21,377 bases of DNA, taken from contig JAEYOL010000012.1 of assembly GCA_023411775.1 (NCBI GenBank), forward strand, positions 1-21,377, written 5' to 3'. How positions within the stretch are numbered: the first letter of the stretch is position 1; each line of letters begins with the position of its first letter. The notes under the pieces were generated by a model. The model was not told the origin of the DNA. It made no database searches and saw only the letters and a list, made by a program, of their open reading frames with translations. The position numbers were made by a program, and so were the translations under genes. Shown piece after piece: positions 14,705 through 21,377 of this stretch. The stretch is from Bacteroidota bacterium. Lineage in GTDB: Bacteria; Bacteroidota; Bacteroidia; Chitinophagales; Chitinophagaceae.

Positions 14705-15133
14705 TTACCTGTTGAGAAGTCTATGAAAGCGTTCCAACTCCGCCTGTTCTACCGGTGTGAGTGTTTCATTGTTATCATATTTCGCACGGAAGAATAAGAC
14801 CCTCTTGTGGTGCGGATACTTTTCCAGGATGGCTGTGATCAATTCCCCGGTTTTTAGGTCTTTCGTATACAACGGCGCATTCTCCGGCAACGTCGATTTA
14901 TAGCGATTAGGTCTTTTAAGGATCATTGCTTCCAGCGTAGCCAGTTTAGCGGGAGGAATGGTTGAAATTTTTGAAGCTTTCTTATACAAACCTTCCAGTT
15001 GTTTTTTACTCAGTCCGCCCCGCTCTTCGTACTGGAAAAGTAAACTTCGGGTAAATTCATTCGAAGGGTTTGCTTCCAAAACAAGTTCAAGCAGGTCTTT
15101 GACGATATCCAGGTCAGGTCTCTTCCGGTACAT
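14705..15133 (-). CDS. Helical conserved-looking protein, unknown function
   Basis: A 142-residue protein from ATG 15133 (MYRKRPDLDIVKDLLELVLE). A longer frame from 15217 exists, but its first 28 residues look like translated leader. The sequence is predicted almost wholly helical: LLELVLEANPSNEFTRSLLF, RGGLSKKQLEGLYKKASK, PPAKLATLEAMILKRPNRYK, GELITAILEKYPHHKRVLFF and LTPVEQAELERFHRLL. There is no signal peptide or membrane helix, so it is probably cytoplasmic. It resembles a small family I associate with Chitinophagaceae, but no function is known to me. It is read in the same direction as the DUF1080 gene, 40 bases upstream of it. Confidence 0.6.
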   Translation of the reverse strand: MYRKRPDLDIVKDLLELVLEANPSNEFTRSLLFQYEERGGLSKKQLEGLYKKASKISTIPPAKLATLEAMILKRPNRYKSTLPENAPLYTKDLKTGELITAILEKYPHHKRVLFFRAKYDNNETLTPVEQAELERFHRLLNR

Positions 15134-15322
15134 GCTCTTCGTATTTTTTACATGTGTTGAAAGTATGAAAAATATAATATTGGAAAGTTTTCGTGGTAAA
15201 AAATGTGTTCGCAACAAAATATGGTTGTAAACAGTGTGGTTTTAATTCAACCACGGAAAATTTAGCAAGGAATTTGTAGTTATAACCGATGTGATCCGTT
15301 TAAAAACACCAATTTTTAAAGC

Positions 15323-15814
15323 ATGAAAACTTTTATTTTAATTGCCTTTTGTTGCCTGGGCTGTTTTGCTGTCGACGCCCAGTTAAAAAGGACAACAAGT
15401 TGCCCGACTTTCCAGGTAGATGTACTCGATGGAAAGATCAACGGGCTTAAGATTACTGATAATATTACGCAGATAAAAACCAAACTGCCCTGCTTTACGT
15501 CGAGCGAGGAGGAATCGGCAACAGCAGGCTGTGGAGGTGGTATTTATTTTAAGGACAAGGACCTCTTTTTTTATACAGCGCGCGACTATGTAGAGATCGG
15601 GCCGAAGTTCAAAGGTAAGCTTACCGTCCCGCTAATGGGCGCCAGCCGTAACAGCCTGTTTAAAACGCTGGGGAATCCAAAAATAAAAGAAGCTAAATGG
15701 GATGCATTTTCAACAGCCTACGGGATTCTCATCCTTTATTACAACAGCGCCAATAAAGTAAATAAGATTCAGATGAGCACAAAGAACGAGAATACAATTC
15801 AGCTCTGCGAATAA
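15323..15814 (+). CDS. Exported protein of unknown function
   Basis: A 163-residue protein with a signal peptide (MKTFILIAFCCLGCFAVDAQ, cleavage probably after DAQ). The mature part has five cysteines (27, 57, 70, 162 and one in between is absent in repeats), including a CGGG stretch at about 70-73 that may sit in a disulphide. It contains ITDNITQIKTKLPCF, GIYFKDKDLFFYTARDYVEIGPKF, and a C-terminal AYGILILYYNSANKVNKIQMS, which reads as a short beta-sheet domain. No family is recognised. It is read alone, followed by a strong hairpin and then a MITE-like element. Confidence 0.6.
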   Translation: MKTFILIAFCCLGCFAVDAQLKRTTSCPTFQVDVLDGKINGLKITDNITQIKTKLPCFTSSEEESATAGCGGGIYFKDKDLFFYTARDYVEIGPKFKGKLTVPLMGASRNSLFKTLGNPKIKEAKWDAFSTAYGILILYYNSANKVNKIQMSTKNENTIQLCE

Positions 15815-15823
15815 CTTTATAAA

Positions 15824-15856
15824 AAATTGGGAATTGGGCAACCCAATTCCCAATTT
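15824..15856. terminator. 15-bp perfect hairpin between convergent genes
   Basis: AAATTGGGAATTGGG (15824-15838) and CCCAATTCCCAATTT (15842-15856) are exact reverse complements with a CAA loop. Each arm is itself a near-tandem of ATTGGGA. On the plus strand it is followed by TTT, and on the minus strand by TTTTTTATAAAG, so it could end transcription from both sides, best on the minus strand. It begins 10 bases after the stop at 15814. Its right arm includes the left direct repeat of the adjacent mobile element. Confidence 0.6.
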
Positions 15857-16160
15857 CTAATCATTGTTGTCCGGGGAAAACCTGGCCTCAGAAAGCGAAA
15901 CAAGAAAATTACTGACTAAGCCGTCTTTACACTAAGGGTTAAGCGAGCGGTCAGGATGGCTGGCAAAACGGAACTCCGATCCGTCCTTGCTGGCCGGAAC
16001 GGCAGTTCCGGCATCCATGGACACCGGTGAAAAAGAAGTACACAGGCCATGAAAATAAAGAAAAGCCCTTGTGAGAATAATAGCCGTAGTTGACGCCTTG
16101 GTCAAAGCTTTGATAAAAATTTTAAAATTTATTCCCGGACAGCAATGATCCCAAATTCTA
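15849..16160. repeat. 11-base direct repeats flanking the MITE-like element (candidate target-site duplication)
   Basis: CCCAATTTCTA (15849-15859) sits immediately left of the left inverted repeat and CCCAAATTCTA (16150-16160) immediately right of the right one, 10 of 11 bases identical. This is the arrangement made by target-site duplication on insertion of a transposable element, with later loss of one base match. The length (11 bp) would fit IS4-like transposases, which is an inference. Confidence 0.5.
15860..16149. mobile_element. 290-bp MITE-like element with terminal inverted repeats
   Basis: The ends are 16-base inverted repeats: ATCATTGTTGTCCGGG (15860-15875) and CCCGGACAGCAATGAT (16134-16149), 15 of 16 matching with the one difference a G-T wobble. 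They are abutted exactly by 11-base direct repeats. The interior carries another perfect dyad, GCCGGAAC-GGCA-GTTCCGGC (15993-16012). On the minus strand one reading frame runs through nearly the whole element and is broken only by a TAG at 15932-15934; it ends at a TAG at 15857-15859, on the element boundary. There is no room for a transposase, so it would be moved in trans. It lies in the intergenic space between two convergent genes. A structured RNA is the main alternative. Confidence 0.6.
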
Positions 16161-16172
16161 ATTCCATGTCCA

Positions 16173-16610
16173 TCACGACCTCGCCAGCGTTACCAACACT
16201 CTTCCCCGTGGAAGTTCAGTGGAGGTATAAAATAATTTCACGGTTTGATGTTTTCCTTTGAGCAAACTAAGGATTTCTTTTACGTTACAATTCATGCTGG
16301 TAGCAGCTTCGCGGGAATCGGTAAACTTCCACTGCCTAAGTATATTTTCTTTGGCATCTTTTAATGCGATTACACGGTTTTTACCCACTTTACCACAATG
16401 ATGATATCTTACGGACAGTTGCCCGTTTACCATGGATGGATCCAGCTTCAGGGTCTTGATTACTTTCATGTCATCTCCAAATTGCTGCATCACAGTTTTA
16501 TTATTGACCAGTATTTCGAAACCTTCACCTCCTGGCCGTGGTTTAGCAAAGGAAAACAGGGTGACACACAGGAATAGGCCGGCAAAATGCCTGAAAAATG
16601 TTGAAGTCAT
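16173..16610 (-). CDS. Exported protein of unknown function
   Basis: A 145-residue protein from ATG 16610 (MTSTFFRHFAGLFLCVTLFSFA), which gives a clean signal peptide; a longer frame to 16724 adds residues with no export logic. The mature part begins around KPRPGGEGFEILVNNKTVMQQFGDDMKVIK and continues with NGQLSVRYHHCGKVGKNRVIALKD, ILRQWKFTD and VKLFYTSTELPRGRVLVTLARS. The pattern 'HCGKVGKNR...W.F.D...ELP.GR.L' recurs in Bacteroidota periplasmic proteins in my recollection, but has no assigned role. It converges with the gene at 15323 across the MITE-like element. Confidence 0.65.
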   Translation of the reverse strand: MTSTFFRHFAGLFLCVTLFSFAKPRPGGEGFEILVNNKTVMQQFGDDMKVIKTLKLDPSMVNGQLSVRYHHCGKVGKNRVIALKDAKENILRQWKFTDSREAATSMNCNVKEILSLLKGKHQTVKLFYTSTELPRGRVLVTLARS

Positions 16611-16809
16611 AAGATTGTAGTTTAAGATGAGAAAATATTGTTGATTGCCTTTGACAATACAAAAGAAATAAACCCGGCTGCCGTGGTAAAATTCCTTTGA
16701 CAACAGGCATAACTGGCTTGACATGCGGATGCCGGCCTTTAAGAGAGGTGGGGTGTTTTATTCTACCTTCCCGCCGGGATAGCGTATTTTAGCTATATAA
16801 TTGTAAGTC

Positions 16810-17568
16810 ATGGAAACAACAAAGGATCTCCGCCTGGCTGTTTTGATCGATGCGGATAATATTCCGTATACCAACGTGAAAGAAATGATGGAAGAGATCG
16901 CGAAGTACGGTACACCCACTTTTAAGCGTATCTATGCGGATTGGACAAAGCCCCATATCTCAGGCTGGAAAAACGTATTGCTGGAAAACGCCATTACCCC
17001 GGTACAACAATACAGTTACACGACCGGGAAAAATTCAACTGACTCGGCGATGATCATCGACGCTATGGATATCCTGTACAGTGGGAAGGTGGATGGTTTT
17101 TGTATTGTTTCCAGTGATAGTGATTTTACCAGGTTGGCCACTCGTTTGAGAGAAGCTGGTATGATGGTTTTCGGTATCGGTGAGAAAAAGACACCGCTGC
17201 CTTTTATTTCTGCCTGTGACAAATTTATTTACCTGGAAATATTAAAAGCTCAAAAAGAGCCTGAGCCCCGTCCCCGGCCGGCAAAAGGCGCACGTAGTGG
17301 GGCTAAGGAAAAAGGAGCGATCCGAAATGTTGACAAGGGACTCACCCGCCTGATCGCCGATAGCATTGAAGATATTGCAGACGAGGACGGTTGGGCATTC
17401 CTCGGGAATCTGGGAACATTATTGCTCAAAAGAAAGCCGGATTTCGATCCGCGCAATTATGGCTACGTGAAATTATTACCATTGATCAAGAGCCTTGATA
17501 AATTCCAACTGGACGAGCGCCAAACAGGCAAGGCAAATATCAAGCATGTGTATGTGAAAAATAAATAA
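16810..17568 (+). CDS. NYN-domain (PIN-like) RNase with C-terminal OST-HTH/LOTUS domain
   Basis: A 252-residue protein of the LabA/DUF88 type. The NYN nuclease domain (about 8-146) has the acidic metal-site set D14 and D16 (VLIDADNI), D78 (STDSAMIIDAMD), and D103/D105 (VSSDSDFTRLATRLREAG). A basic Pro/Arg/Lys linker (150-172) leads to a LOTUS winged-helix domain (175-250) with DGWAFLGNLGTLLLKRKPDF and YGYVKLLPLIKSLDKFQL. NYN-LOTUS proteins are thought to bind and process RNA. LOTUS domains are known in animal germline RNA proteins (Oskar, TDRD). All catalytic aspartates are kept, so nuclease activity is likely. It stands alone, convergent with hemL. Confidence 0.9.
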   Translation: METTKDLRLAVLIDADNIPYTNVKEMMEEIAKYGTPTFKRIYADWTKPHISGWKNVLLENAITPVQQYSYTTGKNSTDSAMIIDAMDILYSGKVDGFCIVSSDSDFTRLATRLREAGMMVFGIGEKKTPLPFISACDKFIYLEILKAQKEPEPRPRPAKGARSGAKEKGAIRNVDKGLTRLIADSIEDIADEDGWAFLGNLGTLLLKRKPDFDPRNYGYVKLLPLIKSLDKFQLDERQTGKANIKHVYVKNK

Positions 17569-17622
17569 CTACACAACTATAGCTTTGGCCAGGGTTACTA
17601 ACAATTGGGGATGACTTCCTTT

Positions 17623-17640
17623 AGACAGAGGGTCTTTTTT
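17623..17640 (+). terminator. Weak terminator after the NYN-LOTUS gene
   Basis: AGAC (17623-17626) and GTCT (17632-17635) form a short stem with a 5-base loop followed by a run of T (17635-17640). The stem is only 4 bp, so support comes mainly from the T-run and the position 55 bases after the stop at 17568, just before the end of the convergent hemL gene. Confidence 0.3.
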
Positions 17641-18915
17641 CTATCTGAAATTTTCAACTGCTTTTAATGTTTCCGCTATATCCCCAGTTGATAAGGCGTT
17701 GTTGAGAAACCAGCTTTCAAATGCGGACGGTGGCAGATATATTCCTTCTTTCAGCATGTGGTGGAAAAATGCATTGAATTGCTGCTGGTCACTACGGGAT
17801 GAACTGGTAAAGTCTGTTACGGGCTCAGTTGCAAAGTGTACACTGATCATACTTCCCAACTTGTTGATTTGAACAGGAGTTTTTTTGTTTTGAAAAATTT
17901 CAGCCATGCCTTCACTCAGCTGTGCCGTTTTTTGTTCCAATTCCTTGTAAATACCTGGCTTGTTTTTGAGTTCGGTAAGTAAAGTAAATCCGGCGATCAT
18001 CGCAATTGGATTACCACTAAGCGTTCCCGCCTGGTACACTTTACCAACTGGTGCTACTGATTCCATAATCTCCCTCCGGCCGCCGAATGCACCTACAGGC
18101 ATGCCGGCGCCAATCACTTTTCCATAGGTTACCAGGTCGGCATTTACGCCTAATGCCTGTTGAGCCCCGCCTGGTGCCAGGCGAAACCCAGTCATCACCT
18201 CATCAAATATCAAAAGCATCTTTTCCCGATCGCAAAGAGCACGCAGACCTTCGAGAAATCCTGGTTTTGGCAAAATGCAACCCATATTACCGGCCACAGG
18301 TTCGATAATAATGGCCGCCACCTGGTCCCGGTATTGCTCAAGGAGTTTTTCAACTGCTGACAGGTCGTTGTAAGGCGCCGTCAAAGTATCATCGGCAACA
18401 GGAGCCGGTATTCCAGGTACATGCTGAATATTGAATGTAGCGGCACCACTACCAGCCTTTATTAAAAAAGCATCTGCATGACCGTGATAGCATCCTTCGA
18501 ACTTGATGAATTTGTTGCGACCTGTATATCCCCGTGCAACGCGGATCGCGCTCATACAGGCTTCGGTACCACTGCTCACCATGCGAATGAGATCAATATT
18601 GGGCGCCATCGATTTGATCAGCTCAGCCATATCTATCTCGAGTTCGGTGGGGGCTCCAAAAGATGTGCCGTCGAGGACTTTTTCCCGGATCGCTTTTACA
18701 ACAGGTGCGTACGCGTGTCCCAGGATCAGCGGCCCCCAGCTTGCGATATAATCAATGTAGCGTCGGCCATCGGCATCATAGAGATAGGCCCCGCTGGCTT
18801 TGTCAATAAAAACCGGGGTGCCGCTCACGCTTTTAAACGCCCTTACCGGGGAGTTGACACCACCAGGGATCGACTGCTGGGCGCGGGTAAACAAAGACTG
18901 GCTTTTTGGATACAT
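17641..18915 (-). CDS. hemL: Glutamate-1-semialdehyde 2,1-aminomutase
   Basis: PLP enzyme that makes 5-aminolevulinate from glutamate-1-semialdehyde in the C5 pathway of haem synthesis. 424 residues, as in the family. Visible motifs: [13 protein letters not shown] (15-27), [10 protein letters not shown] (59-68), [20 protein letters not shown] (113-132), [10 protein letters not shown] (139-148), [10 protein letters not shown] (236-245), and [17 protein letters not shown] (263-279), in which K266 is the PLP lysine. It is the last gene in a minus-strand haem operon, 42 bases after hemB. HemA (glutamyl-tRNA reductase) is not in the window. Confidence 0.96.
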   Translation of the reverse strand: MYPKSQSLFTRAQQSIPGGVNSPVRAFKSVSGTPVFIDKASGAYLYDADGRRYIDYIASWGPLILGHAYAPVVKAIREKVLDGTSFGAPTELEIDMAELIKSMAPNIDLIRMVSSGTEACMSAIRVARGYTGRNKFIKFEGCYHGHADAFLIKAGSGAATFNIQHVPGIPAPVADDTLTAPYNDLSAVEKLLEQYRDQVAAIIIEPVAGNMGCILPKPGFLEGLRALCDREKMLLIFDEVMTGFRLAPGGAQQALGVNADLVTYGKVIGAGMPVGAFGGRREIMESVAPVGKVYQAGTLSGNPIAMIAGFTLLTELKNKPGIYKELEQKTAQLSEGMAEIFQNKKTPVQINKLGSMISVHFATEPVTDFTSSSRSDQQQFNAFFHHMLKEGIYLPPSAFESWFLNNALSTGDIAETLKAVENFR

Positions 18916-18957
18916 AGTAATTATTTCTTCAACTTGTAGTCAAAACTTTCTTTCAGT

Positions 18958-19944
<987 letters not shown>

Positions 19945-19996
19945 TTAGATCAGCCGGCAAATTTAGATACATATTTATTTCATTAGGCGGATCCAG

Positions 19997-20923
19997 CTAC
20001 ACCCAGTCTTTTGGATGCAAACAGACCTCCAACAATTTTTCCTCTTCACTTCCTTTGGTCGGAACATGATTATATTCCCACCTGGCTCGTGGTGGAAGGC
20101 TCATCAGAATGCTTTCGGTACGGCCGTTGGTTTTCAAACCGAAAATTGTTCCGCGATCATGGATCAGGATGAACTCGACATATCGTCCCCGCCTGATCTC
20201 CTGCCACTCCAGTTCACGTTCAGTATAGTTTGTCGCTTTTCGTTTGGCAACAATAGGAAGGTAGGCTTTTAAAAATGCATTTCCGTTTGCCTGCTGAAAA
20301 CGAAAAAGGGTATCAGCATCAAACTCGTCTGCCGGTTTAAGATAATCATAAAACACCCCGCCAATACCTCTTGTTTCATTGTTACGGTGCGTGTTCACAA
20401 AATATTCGTCACAGTTTTTTTTATATTGCTGATACAGTTCAGGACCAAAGGGATCGATAGCTCCTTTTAAAACACCATGAAAATGGCGGGCGTCTTCTTC
20501 AAACAAATAATAAGGCGTAAGATCTGCGCCACCACCAAACCAGGAGTCGGTCAGTTTTCCAGCTTTATCGTACAATTCAAAATAGCGCCAGTTGGCATGC
20601 ACTGTCGGTACATACGGGTTCAATGGATGTAATACCAGCGATAACCCGGCGGCAAACCATTTAGCGCCATCTATTTTCAACTGATTGCGCATGGTTTCAG
20701 TCACAGTTCCGGAAACGACCGAGGTGTTGACGCCTGCTTTTTCAAAAACATTACCATCTTTCATGATTCGGGTGTCGCCGCCTCCGCCGCCCGGGCGTTC
20801 CCATTTTTCAGAAGAAAACAGGGCCTTAACATCTTCGGCTTCGAGTTTCCTGCAAATATCATCCTGCAGGCTATGTATAAAACCGACCCACTTGTCTTTT
20901 AGCTTATGTTCTTTGGTTATCAC
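19997..20923 (-). CDS. hemF: Oxygen-dependent coproporphyrinogen III oxidase
   Basis: Oxidatively decarboxylates coproporphyrinogen III to protoporphyrinogen IX using O2. 308 residues. Motifs include WERPGGGGGDTRIMKDGNVF (41-60), FEKAGVNTSVVSG (60-72), a histidine-bearing VHANWRYFEL (108-117), WFGGGADLTPYYL (127-139), ETRGIGGVFYDYL (183-195), and VEFILIHDRGTIFGLKT (248-264). It starts 13 bases after hemE, so the two are translationally close. Presence of HemF rather than only HemN implies aerobic growth. Confidence 0.96.
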   Translation of the reverse strand: MITKEHKLKDKWVGFIHSLQDDICRKLEAEDVKALFSSEKWERPGGGGGDTRIMKDGNVFEKAGVNTSVVSGTVTETMRNQLKIDGAKWFAAGLSLVLHPLNPYVPTVHANWRYFELYDKAGKLTDSWFGGGADLTPYYLFEEDARHFHGVLKGAIDPFGPELYQQYKKNCDEYFVNTHRNNETRGIGGVFYDYLKPADEFDADTLFRFQQANGNAFLKAYLPIVAKRKATNYTERELEWQEIRRGRYVEFILIHDRGTIFGLKTNGRTESILMSLPPRARWEYNHVPTKGSEEEKLLEVCLHPKDWV

Positions 20924-20936
20924 CAGCTTTTATACT

Positions 20937-21377
20937 TTAAATATTCACGGCGGTTTTACTGTACTCAAATTCTTTTACGGTATCTACAAATGCCCTTGCA
21001 TGATCAACCGGTATATTGGGTAAAATGCCGTGACCCAGGTTGGCAATATGTTTTTGTTCGCCAAATGCCAGCAGCATTTCCTTGACCTCTTTTTGAATGG
21101 TTGGAATAGGAGAAAGCAAACCGGCAGGATCAAAATTTCCCTGTAGCACCATATCGGAACCGGCGAATTTTCTTGCTATCCCGGGTGATATGCACCAGTC
21201 AATACCAAGCGCCGCCGCACCTGTTTCCGATAATTGCGAAAGACTATGCCAGGCACCTTTGGCAAATACGATGACCGGGGCCATATCCTTTACGGCGTTC
21301 ACGATTTGCCTTATATATTTTAATGAATAGGTTTCGAAATCGCGGGGAGATAAAAGTCCTGCCCAGGAGTCGAATAC
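20937..21377 (-). CDS. hemE: Uroporphyrinogen decarboxylase (C-terminal part; 5' end beyond window)
   Basis: Decarboxylates the four acetate side chains of uroporphyrinogen III to coproporphyrinogen III. Only the C-terminal 146 codons lie here; the frame is open to base 21377, so the methionine seen at 21302 (GTG) is internal. Motifs are VFDSWAGLLSPRDF at the edge, MAPVIVFAKGAW, GIDWCISPGIAR, LQGNFDPAGLLSP, and a C-terminal ANLGHGILPNIPVDHARAFVDTVKEF. The His in GHGI and the Asp in GNFDP are conserved. First gene visible in the operon hemE-hemF-hemB-hemL; its promoter lies outside. Confidence 0.95.
   Translation of the reverse strand, partial: VFDSWAGLLSPRDFETYSLKYIRQIVNAVKDMAPVIVFAKGAWHSLSQLSETGAAALGIDWCISPGIARKFAGSDMVLQGNFDPAGLLSPIPTIQKEVKEMLLAFGEQKHIANLGHGILPNIPVDHARAFVDTVKEFEYSKTAVNI

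Noticed and set aside
16102..16113. Palindrome TCAAAGCTTTGA inside the MITE-like element
   Set aside because: Short and within a sequence already explained by the element; no separate function supported.
18478..18939. 153-codon plus-strand frame within hemL
   Set aside because: Shadow of the strongly conserved hemL gene.

Overview
The window looks like chromosomal DNA from an aerobic member of the Bacteroidota, most likely Chitinophagaceae. This is inferred from protein families and style rather than from a marker gene. The families typical of that group include a DUF2905 protein, a SMUG2-type glycosylase (DUF4918), a DUF1080 protein, a lysine-rich SWIB protein, a PepSY-like lipoprotein, and several small conserved proteins without names. 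Several intergenic regions carry promoter-like sequences close to the Bacteroidota pattern TTTG/TTG plus TAnnTTTG, and most genes lack strong Shine-Dalgarno sites. No tRNA, rRNA, CRISPR array, integrase or phage gene is visible.

Layout. Positions 1-1800 hold the end of a DUF2905 gene, an endonuclease III homologue (nth-like), a receiver-domain protein whose phosphorylation site is destroyed, and a small basic coiled-coil protein. Positions 1985-2437 encode a small exported barrel-like protein behind a strong 12-bp dyad. Positions 2530-6077 form a compact operon for a three-subunit biotin-dependent acyl-CoA (propionyl-CoA type) carboxylase: carrier, biotin carboxylase, carboxyltransferase. Positions 6172-8881 hold a PepSY-like lipoprotein, a secreted M48-type metallopeptidase-like protein, a histone H1-like SWIB protein and two small unknown genes. 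Positions 8888-12774 hold gluconokinase, a DRHyd/TIR-like plus TPR (ASK-signalosome-type) protein and a periplasmic cell-wall amidase with an AMIN domain. Positions 12771-15133 are four minus-strand genes (ABM monooxygenase-like, SMUG2, DUF1080, unknown). Positions 15323-17568 hold two unknown exported proteins in convergent orientation and a NYN-LOTUS protein. Positions 17641-21377 are a minus-strand haem operon, hemE (partial)-hemF-hemB-hemL.

The two clear pathways are acyl-CoA carboxylation and protoporphyrin synthesis. HemF uses oxygen, which fits an aerobe. HemB carries the Asp-type (magnesium) rather than the Cys-type (zinc) metal loop.

The two most interesting observations are the following. 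First, a 290-bp MITE-like element (15860-16149) has 16-bp terminal inverted repeats (15/16) abutted exactly by 11-bp direct repeats (10/11), and one nearly open reverse-strand frame runs through it. Second, the stand-alone 476-residue protein at 9527-10957 joins a nucleoside-deoxyribosyltransferase/TIR-like enzyme domain to a TPR scaffold of the type related to animal ASK kinases, a predicted NAD+/nucleotide signalling module sitting among housekeeping genes.
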